Below, piece after piece: positions 7,810 to 13,266 of a stretch of DNA of 13,266 nucleotides. Source of the stretch: JANMQK01 sp031370485 (GTDB lineage: Bacteria; Acidobacteriota; Polarisedimenticolia; Gp22-AA2). Below the pieces are notes generated by a model. The model was not told where the DNA came from and ran no database searches. It saw nothing but the letters and a program-made list of their open reading frames with translations. Numbering within the stretch: position 1 is the stretch's first letter; each line of letters begins with the position of its first letter. The stretch is taken from the NCBI GenBank assembly GCA_031370485.1, contig JANMQK010000037.1, positions 1 to 13,266 on the forward strand, given 5' to 3'. The position numbers and the translations under genes are program-made.

Positions 7810-9114
7810 ATGGCCTACGAACCGCTCCTGACACGCAACATGAAACGGCCCCATTCGGAGTCGATCGAGGTCTACGTCTCGGCCGGCGGCTACGAGGGGC
7901 TGCGGCGCGTCCTCAAGGAGTTCAAGCCGGAAGCGTTCGTCGAGGAGGTCAAGGCCTCGGGGCTGCGCGGGCGGGGCGGGGCCGGGTTCTCCACCGGAAT
8001 GAAGTGGGGTTTCTTGCCGAAGAGCAAGGACAAGCCGCGCTACCTGGCCGTCAACGCCGACGAGAGCGAGCCGGGCACCTTCAAGGACCGCCTGCTCATC
8101 GAGAAGGACCCGCACCTCGTGCTGGAGGGAATCATCGCCTCGGCCTACGCGATCGAGTGCCACACCGCCTTCTTCTACATCCGGGGGGAGTTCCACGCGG
8201 GCGCCCGGATCTTCCAGAAGGCCGTTGACGAGGCGCACGCGAAGGGCTTCCTTGGCAAGAACATCCTCGGCAGCGGCTTCGACTTGGACGTCCTCTTGTA
8301 CCGTGGCGCGGGGGCCTACATCTGCGGCGAGGAGACGGCGCTTCTGGAGTCGCTCGAGGGGAAGCGCGGCCTGCCGCGCATCAAGCCCCCTTTCCCGGCC
8401 CTCGTCGGGCTGTACGGCTGCCCGACGATCATCAACAACGTCGAAACGCTTGCGAACGTCACGCTCATCGCCGAGCAGGGGGCGGCGTCGTACGCCGGCA
8501 TCGGCCGCCCGCCGAAGAACACCGGCCCGAAGCTTTACTGCGTCTCGGGACATGTCAAGCGGCCGGGGGTCTACGAGGCGCCCCTGGGGCTGCCGCTCCT
8601 CGAATTGATCAACGACCGCGCGGGCGGGATGCTTCGTCCCGACCGGCCTCTCAAGGCGGTGGTCCCGGGTGGCTCGTCGATGCGGGTCCTGCCGGCCGCG
8701 AAATGCGACGTGCTGATGGATTTCGACTCGCTCATGGCCGCCGGGACGATGCTCGGGTCGGCCGGCGTCATCGTGATGGACTCGAGCACCTGCATGGTCG
8801 GGGCGCTCCTGAACCTGGCGCGTTTCTACGCGCACGAGTCGTGCGGGCAGTGCACGCCCTGCCGCGAGGGGACCGGCTGGTTCGTGAAGGTGCTGGACCG
8901 CCTCGAGCGCGGCGAAGGGCGCAAGGAAGACCCTGATCTTCTTGTTGATGTCGCCAACCGGGTGGAGGGAAACACCATCTGCCCGTTCGGCGAGGCGATA
9001 GCCTGGCCGGTGCAGTCGTATGTCAAGACGTTCCGCGAGGAGTTCGACGAGCACGCCACGGGTCGCGCCTGCCCGATGCAGGCGGCCGCCGCGGCCACGA
9101 CAAAGGCAACCTGA
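7810..9114 (+). CDS. nuoF: NADH-quinone oxidoreductase subunit F (51 kDa type, NADH and FMN binding)
   Basis: This 434-residue subunit oxidises NADH through FMN and passes electrons to cluster N3. GLRGRGGAGF (about residues 52-61) is the nucleotide-binding glycine-rich loop. NADESEPGTFKDR is the FMN segment, and GAGAYICGEETALLESLEG forms part of the same pocket. The 4Fe-4S N3 ligands are C345, C348 and C351 in SCGQCTPCREGTGW, plus C391 in TICPFGEA. The spacing closely matches Escherichia coli NuoF. Length is normal. ATG 7810 follows nuoE by 10 bases with a purine-rich AAAGGGA upstream. Together with nuoE and nuoG it makes a complete NADH-input module. Confidence 0.97.
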   Translation: MAYEPLLTRNMKRPHSESIEVYVSAGGYEGLRRVLKEFKPEAFVEEVKASGLRGRGGAGFSTGMKWGFLPKSKDKPRYLAVNADESEPGTFKDRLLIEKDPHLVLEGIIASAYAIECHTAFFYIRGEFHAGARIFQKAVDEAHAKGFLGKNILGSGFDLDVLLYRGAGAYICGEETALLESLEGKRGLPRIKPPFPALVGLYGCPTIINNVETLANVTLIAEQGAASYAGIGRPPKNTGPKLYCVSGHVKRPGVYEAPLGLPLLELINDRAGGMLRPDRPLKAVVPGGSSMRVLPAAKCDVLMDFDSLMAAGTMLGSAGVIVMDSSTCMVGALLNLARFYAHESCGQCTPCREGTGWFVKVLDRLERGEGRKEDPDLLVDVANRVEGNTICPFGEAIAWPVQSYVKTFREEFDEHATGRACPMQAAAAATTKAT

Positions 9115-9140
9115 GACCGACCGGGGAGAGACCAGAAACC

Positions 9141-10790
9141 ATGCCCGAACCGACCCAGCCCCAGCCGCCCGCGGGGCCCGACGAGGTGGCTCTCCTGATC
9201 GACGACAAGCCCGTCGTGGTCAGGAAGGGCACGACGGTCCTCCAGGCCGCCGAAGCGATGGGGCTCCTCATCCCGCACTATTGCTACCACCCCGGGCTGA
9301 GCATCGCGGGGAACTGCCGGATGTGCCTGGTCGAGATCGAGAAGATGCCAAAGCTGCAGATCGGCTGCGCCACCGTCGCGGCGCAGGGGATGGTCGTGAA
9401 GACCGGGACCGAGAGGGTGAAGACGACGCGCGAAGGGATCATGGAATTCCTCCTGATCAACCACCCGCTCGACTGTCCTATCTGCGACCAGGCCGGCGAG
9501 TGCCGGCTGCAGCAGTACGAGGCGGCCTACGGCGCGGGGTACAGCCGGTTCCAGGAGGAGAAGGTACATTTCCCGAAACGCTACGACATCGGGCGCCAGG
9601 TCGTGTTCGACGCGGAGAGGTGCATCAAGTGCACCCGCTGCGTCCGCTTCTGCGACGAGGTGAGCCAGAGCCACGAGCTGAGCCTCTTCGACCGCGGCGA
9701 CCACTCGATCATCGGCACCTTTCCCGGGAAGCCCCTCGACAACCCCTACTCCGGGAACACCGTGGACATCTGCCCGGTGGGCGCCCTCACCTGGAAGCCG
9801 TTCCGCTTCAAGGCGCGCGTCTGGTTCCTGAAGGACATCCCCTCGGTCTGCGCGGGCTGCGCGCGCGGCTGCAACGTGAACCTGGCCACATACCAGAACC
9901 GGATCCATCGCATGACGCCGCGCCTCAACGAAAAGGTCAACGCCTGGTGGATGTGCGATCCGGGACGGGAGAGCTTCGCGCCTCTCTACGAGCGGCCGCG
10001 GCTCGAGCGGCCGCAGATCCGGATGGACCCGCCCGCCGCCTCGTCCCCGGCTGCCGCGCCGTCGCGGGGGCCGGCGCTCCTCGACGCGGCGATCGACCGC
10101 GCGGTGGAGCTTCTGCTGGGCGTCAAGAAGCGGCACGGAGAGCGGGCGCTCGCCGGCCTGGTCTCCGCCCGGCTGACGGTCGAGGACCTCTACACGGCCG
10201 GGCTGGTCCTCTCAAAGACGATGGGCATTCCCCGGCTGGCCGTCCCGCCCCACGAGGAGGGGAAGGACGATGACCTGCTCATCCGCCGGGACAGGACCCC
10301 CAACGCGCGGGGCGCGGCGCTGCTGGGCATCGGCCCGCCCGACGCCTCGCGGCTCAAAGAAATATTGGAGGATATCGCGGCCGGGCGGGTGCGCGGCCTC
10401 GTCGTCATCGGCGAGGACCCGGTCGGCGAGGGGCTCCTCGCCGCGCCGGCCCTCGCCGCCCTGGAAGCGCTGGTTGTCATCGACTGGTGGCGCAGCCCGA
10501 CGATCGAGGCGGCGCACGTCGCGTTGCCGGCCTGTGGCTACGGCGAAGCGGAAGGGGTCATCGTCAACTTCGAGGGGCGCGCGCAGCGCCTCCGCCTGGC
10601 GGTCAGGCCTCCCGCGGAGGCCGAGCCGGCATGGCGGGTCCTCGCCCGCCTGGGGCGCCGCCTCGGCTCGTCCTTCGAGCCCGCGTCGGCCTCCGCCGCG
10701 TTCGACGAAGTCGCCGGGCGCCTGCCGGCGTTTCGTGGATTGTCGTACCGCGCGCTGGGTGGCGCGGGCGTGATGCTCGAGGGGGCCTGA
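9141..10790 (+). CDS. nuoG: NADH-quinone oxidoreductase subunit G, shortened C-terminal domain
   Basis: This 549-residue subunit carries the Fe-S wire from NuoF towards the quinone module. Ligand sets seen are 2Fe-2S N1b (C48, C59, C62, C76), N5 (H108, C112, C115, C121), N4 (C161, C164, C167 and C211 in DICPVGA) and an N7-type set C237, C240, C244, C272 (C-x2-C-x3-C-x27-C), the same spacing as in Escherichia coli and Thermus. An Ala/Pro-rich linker follows at about 293-308. The rest is a reduced molybdopterin-oxidoreductase-like domain that keeps VVIGEDPVGEG, ALPACGYGEAEGVIVNFEGRAQ and a final LARLGRRLG-type segment. Classical NuoG is roughly 780-910 residues, so over 200 residues of that domain are missing. 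GGGGAGAG upstream supports ATG 9141. The stop lies one base before the nuoH start. Confidence 0.95.
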   Translation: MPEPTQPQPPAGPDEVALLIDDKPVVVRKGTTVLQAAEAMGLLIPHYCYHPGLSIAGNCRMCLVEIEKMPKLQIGCATVAAQGMVVKTGTERVKTTREGIMEFLLINHPLDCPICDQAGECRLQQYEAAYGAGYSRFQEEKVHFPKRYDIGRQVVFDAERCIKCTRCVRFCDEVSQSHELSLFDRGDHSIIGTFPGKPLDNPYSGNTVDICPVGALTWKPFRFKARVWFLKDIPSVCAGCARGCNVNLATYQNRIHRMTPRLNEKVNAWWMCDPGRESFAPLYERPRLERPQIRMDPPAASSPAAAPSRGPALLDAAIDRAVELLLGVKKRHGERALAGLVSARLTVEDLYTAGLVLSKTMGIPRLAVPPHEEGKDDDLLIRRDRTPNARGAALLGIGPPDASRLKEILEDIAAGRVRGLVVIGEDPVGEGLLAAPALAALEALVVIDWWRSPTIEAAHVALPACGYGEAEGVIVNFEGRAQRLRLAVRPPAEAEPAWRVLARLGRRLGSSFEPASASAAFDEVAGRLPAFRGLSYRALGGAGVMLEGA

Positions 10791-10791
10791 C

Positions 10792-11829
10792 GTGGATCCG
10801 GAAATCGTGCCGGTCCTGGTCGAGGCGGCGGTCAAGATCGTCATCGTCTTTGGAGTTCTCCTGACCACGGTGGCCTACATGACCCTGGCCGAGCGCCGCG
10901 TCTCGGCCTGGATCCAGGATCGGCGGGGCCCCAACCGCGTCGGCCCGTTCGGCCTGCTGCAGCCCGCGGCCGACGGCATCAAGTTTCTGTTCAAGGAGAC
11001 GATTCTCCCGCCGCACGTCCACAAGGTCATCTATCTTCTCGCGCCGGCGATCATCTTTATCCCGGCCATGGTCACGATCTCGGTCGTGCCGTTCGGCCCG
11101 ACGATCCGCCTCTTCGGGCGCGACATAGCGCTGCAGATCACCGACGTGGACGTGGGGGTGCTGGTCATCCTGGCGTTCTCTTCGTTGGGGGTTTACGGCG
11201 TGGCGCTGGCCGGCTGGTCCTCGAACAACAAGTACTCGCTCATGGGGGGCCTGCGGTCCGCGGCCCAGCTCATCTCCTACGAACTGCCGCTCGGCCTGGC
11301 CGTGGTCGGCGTGCTGATGGCGACCGGGTCGCTCAGGCTCGGGGACGTCGTGGCCCACCAGGCGGCGCACGGATGGAACGTCCTCTGGCAGCTGCCGGGA
11401 TTCCTGATCTTCATGACGGCCGCGTTCGCCGAGACCAACCGCCTGCCGTTCGATCTTCCGGAGGCCGAGACCGAGCTGGTCGCCGGCTACCACACCGAGT
11501 ACTCGGGGATGCGCTTCTTGATGTTCTACATGGCGGAATACGCGAACATGGTGACGGCATCGGCCCTGGCGGTGACGCTCTACTTCGGCGGCTACAACGT
11601 GCCGGGCCTGGCGCGGCTGGGGCTGCCGGGCGCCGCCGCCGCGGCCCTGCAGACGGGGGCCTTCATGCTGAAAGTCGCCTGCGTCCTGTTCGTCTACGTC
11701 TGGGTGCGCTGGACGGTGCCGCGCTTCCGCTACGACCAGCTCATGAACCTGGGTTGGAAGTTCCTGCTCCCGGCGGCGCTCGTGCACATCGGCTGGGTGG
11801 CGTTCATCGTCCTCGCCGGGTGGGCCTGA
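10792..11829 (+). CDS. nuoH: NADH-quinone oxidoreductase subunit H
   Basis: This 345-residue membrane subunit is homologous to ND1. It closes the quinone tunnel and starts the charged chain leading to the pump subunits. AERRVSAWIQDRRGPNRVGP near the N-terminus and the loop FAETNRLPFDLPEAETELVA and AGYHTEYSGMRF near residues 213-242 are family hallmarks, with the Glu and Asp residues involved in coupling. About eight membrane helices are apparent. The GTG at 10792 was chosen; GAGGGGG lies about 6 bases upstream inside the nuoG end. Length is normal. Only one base separates its stop from the nuoJ ATG, whereas nuoI normally follows nuoH. No 2[4Fe-4S] ferredoxin motif exists in this stretch in any frame I read. 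Confidence 0.96.
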   Translation: MDPEIVPVLVEAAVKIVIVFGVLLTTVAYMTLAERRVSAWIQDRRGPNRVGPFGLLQPAADGIKFLFKETILPPHVHKVIYLLAPAIIFIPAMVTISVVPFGPTIRLFGRDIALQITDVDVGVLVILAFSSLGVYGVALAGWSSNNKYSLMGGLRSAAQLISYELPLGLAVVGVLMATGSLRLGDVVAHQAAHGWNVLWQLPGFLIFMTAAFAETNRLPFDLPEAETELVAGYHTEYSGMRFLMFYMAEYANMVTASALAVTLYFGGYNVPGLARLGLPGAAAAALQTGAFMLKVACVLFVYVWVRWTVPRFRYDQLMNLGWKFLLPAALVHIGWVAFIVLAGWA

Positions 11830-11830
11830 C

Positions 11831-12481
11831 ATGCATCTGCTGACCGGCCTCGTCATCCTGGTGATTGTCTACGCGCTCCTCCGGGTGATTTTCCCGGGCC
11901 GCAGGTACCTGCCGGGGGTGATCGTGGGCATCGCGGCGGCGACCCTCCTCGCCTTCTTTCCCCGGGACCTCTTCGAGATGCAGTTCTGGGCCGGGGCCGT
12001 GGGGTTCGTGGCGATCCTGTCGGCGCTATTGGTCGTCATGCACCCGAACCCGATGGTGTCGGTGCTCTTCCTGATTCTCAATCTTTTCTGCATCGCGCTC
12101 TTTTTCCTCATGCTGCAGGCGCAGATCCTCGCGGCGCTTCAAGTCATCGTCTACGCCGGCGCCATCATGGTGCTGTTCGTGTTCGTGGTGATGCTCCTGA
12201 ACCTCAGGTCCGAAGAAGGCCTGCGGGTTGGCCGGGGGTTTGGGCGCTGGGCTGCCATCGCGCTGGGCGCTCTCTTCGCCGGGATGATGTTCACCGCGAT
12301 CCGCGGCCGGGGGGTGCGGCCGTTTTTCAGGCCGGGGGCGTTCCTCGACGGTTTCGGGACGGCCCGGGATCTCGGGGACACGCTCTTCCGCGACTACGTC
12401 TTCGCCTTCGAGGCGGCCTCGGTGCTATTGGTGGCGGCCATGGTTGGGGCGGTCCTGCTGGCGAAGCGCCGGCTGCAATAG
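11831..12481 (+). CDS. nuoJ: NADH-quinone oxidoreductase subunit J with an N-terminal extension
   Basis: This 216-residue membrane subunit is homologous to ND6. The family core starts near residue 50 with MQFWAGAVGFVAILSALLVV and contains the hallmark QVIVYAGAIMVLFVFVVMLLN, the third helix whose bulge takes part in coupling. The last helix, SVLLVAAMVGAVLLAKR, is typical. Ahead of the core lie about 49 residues with two more hydrophobic segments (about 4-20 and 27-43), which standard NuoJ (about 165-185 residues) does not have. The extension occupies the place where nuoI is expected. Start choice matters: ATG 11831 is 1 base from nuoH and tightly packed, whereas ATG 11978 would give a 167-residue protein of normal length and leave about 148 bases unexplained. 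I prefer the long form because the hydrophobic pattern is continuous. Confidence 0.93.
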   Translation: MHLLTGLVILVIVYALLRVIFPGRRYLPGVIVGIAAATLLAFFPRDLFEMQFWAGAVGFVAILSALLVVMHPNPMVSVLFLILNLFCIALFFLMLQAQILAALQVIVYAGAIMVLFVFVVMLLNLRSEEGLRVGRGFGRWAAIALGALFAGMMFTAIRGRGVRPFFRPGAFLDGFGTARDLGDTLFRDYVFAFEAASVLLVAAMVGAVLLAKRRLQ

Positions 12482-12493
12482 GGGAGACGCGCC

Positions 12494-12793
12494 GTGAGGA
12501 TCGAGTTCTTCCTGGTGATGGCGGCGCTGCTCTTCACGATCGGCGCCGTGGGGGTCCTCATCCGCCGCAACGCCATCGTGATGCTGATGTGCATCGAGCT
12601 GATGCTCAACGCGGTCAACCTGACCTTCGTGGCCTTCGCCCAGGAGAGTCAGACCATGACCGGCCACATCTTCGCCTTTTTCGTCATGACCGTGGCGGCC
12701 GCCGAGGCGGCCGTCGGCCTGGCGATCGTCATCGCGCTGTTCCGCCGCCGGCGGACCACCGACGTGGACGACGCCAGCCTGATGCGCTGGTGA
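12494..12793 (+). CDS. nuoK: NADH-quinone oxidoreductase subunit K
   Basis: This 99-residue membrane subunit is homologous to ND4L and to MrpC of antiporters. Three helices are seen. E35 in CIELMLNAVNL and E71 in AAAEAAVGLAIV correspond to the two membrane glutamates of Escherichia coli NuoK (E36 and E72) needed for proton pumping. GTG 12494 has GGGGAGA a few bases upstream, just after the nuoJ stop. Length is exactly as expected. The C-terminal tail RRRRTTDVDDASLMRW is polar and cytoplasmic. nuoL starts 18 bases after the stop. Confidence 0.96.
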   Translation: MRIEFFLVMAALLFTIGAVGVLIRRNAIVMLMCIELMLNAVNLTFVAFAQESQTMTGHIFAFFVMTVAAAEAAVGLAIVIALFRRRRTTDVDDASLMRW

Positions 12794-12811
12794 AAAAATG
12801 CTGAGGCTCCT

Positions 12812-13266
12812 GTGCTGAAACTCCTGTGGCTCGTGCCGCTTTTCCCCGCGGCGGGGTTCCTGGCGAATGGCCTGCTGGGAACGCGCCTGCTGCCGCGGCG
12901 CGCGGTGGGCCTCGTCGGCTGCACGGCGGTGCTGCTGTCGTTCATCGTGTCCGCGGGCGCGGTGTGGCAGAACGGGAGCCAGCGGGTGACGCAGACGCTC
13001 TTCACCTGGATGCCGATGGCGCACGCGGCCGACGGGAGTGTCGTTTCCATCGACTGGGCCTACGCGCTCGACCCGCTGTCGTCGGTGATGCTCCTCGTCG
13101 TGACGGGGGTCGGGTTCCTGATCCACGTCTACTCGGTGGGGTACATGGGGCACGAGCCCCAACCGGCGTACGCGCGGTTTTTCGCCTACCTGAACCTGTT
13201 CATGGCGATGATGCTGACCCTCGTCCTGGGGGCGAGTCTTCCCGTCGTATTCGTGGGATGGGAAGG
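12812..13266 (+). CDS. nuoL: NADH-quinone oxidoreductase subunit L, N-terminal part, cut by window end
   Basis: The first 151 residues of the large antiporter-like pump subunit (ND5, MrpA related) are present. The full protein is usually 600-700 residues. GTG 12812 begins LKLLWLVPLFPAAGFLANGLL, the normal first helix. LDPLSSVMLLVVTGVGFLIH followed by VYSVGYM and YARFFAYLNLFMAMML are strong NuoL features. The frame is open to the last base. A GAGG at 12803-12806 lies 5 bases before the start. A nearby ATG at 12798 is in another frame and stops after six codons, so it is not the start. nuoM and nuoN would be expected downstream. Confidence 0.95.
   Translation, partial: MLKLLWLVPLFPAAGFLANGLLGTRLLPRRAVGLVGCTAVLLSFIVSAGAVWQNGSQRVTQTLFTWMPMAHAADGSVVSIDWAYALDPLSSVMLLVVTGVGFLIHVYSVGYMGHEPQPAYARFFAYLNLFMAMMLTLVLGASLPVVFVGWE

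Noticed and set aside
7732..10136. Long minus-strand open frames (7732-9054 and 8826-10136)
   Set aside because: They mirror nuoE, nuoF and nuoG and give Arg/Val/Asp/His-rich text typical of antisense frames in GC-rich coding DNA.
10603..11856. 417-codon minus-strand open frame opposite nuoH
   Set aside because: Translation is dominated by His, Arg, Asp and Gln from the complement of a membrane protein gene; no homology was recognised.
12798..12818. ATG 12798 as the nuoL start
   Set aside because: That frame stops after six codons. The NuoL N-terminal helix begins at GTG 12812 in another frame.

Overview
The window is GC-rich DNA from what is most likely a diderm bacterium: it encodes a TolC-family outer-membrane channel with a signal peptide. 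Genes are packed tightly on the + strand, GTG starts are common, and the respiratory cluster is bacterial in type. The two-subunit style of methylmalonyl-CoA mutase, the GC-rich codon use and the small nucleotidyltransferase-associated proteins would suit Acidobacteriota or a similar environmental phylum. No marker gene is present, so that placement is only a guess.

Layout. (1) 2-373: the 3' end of a methylmalonyl-CoA mutase catalytic-subunit gene. (2) 392-2433: two overlapping genes for the paired ATPases of a Dpp/Opp-type peptide ABC importer, with no permease or binding-protein genes beside them. (3) 2503-4227: a TolC-type outer-membrane efflux protein. (4) 4231-4992: a small accessory module made of a 56-aa protein, a frame-broken MNT-like nucleotidyltransferase and a 60-aa protein. 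It resembles the nucleotidyltransferase toxin/antitoxin-like pairs that are scattered through bacterial genomes. (5) 5023-5051: a near-consensus sigma70-type promoter. (6) 5152 to the end: a respiratory complex I operon in the order nuoA, C, D, E, F, G, H, J, K, L, with nuoL cut by the window edge.

The Nuo proteins together form most of a proton-pumping NADH:quinone oxidoreductase. NuoE, F and G form the NADH-oxidising arm. NuoC and D form part of the quinone module. NuoA, H, J, K and L form the membrane arm. Cofactor ligands in E, F and G are intact, including the optional N7 cluster ligands in NuoG, and the quinone-site His and Tyr of NuoD are present.

The main oddity is that the two small Fe-S subunits linking the arms, NuoB (cluster N2) and NuoI (clusters N6a/N6b), are missing from their usual places. 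nuoA is followed after 7 bases by nuoC, and nuoH after 1 base by nuoJ. The reading frame at the nuoI position starts with about 49 extra hydrophobic residues on NuoJ. The enzyme cannot be complete without NuoB and NuoI, so they must be encoded elsewhere or supplied by another copy. NuoG is also clearly shorter than classical homologues. I found no CRISPR array, transposase, tRNA or rRNA. No stretch above 300 bases lacks a gene.
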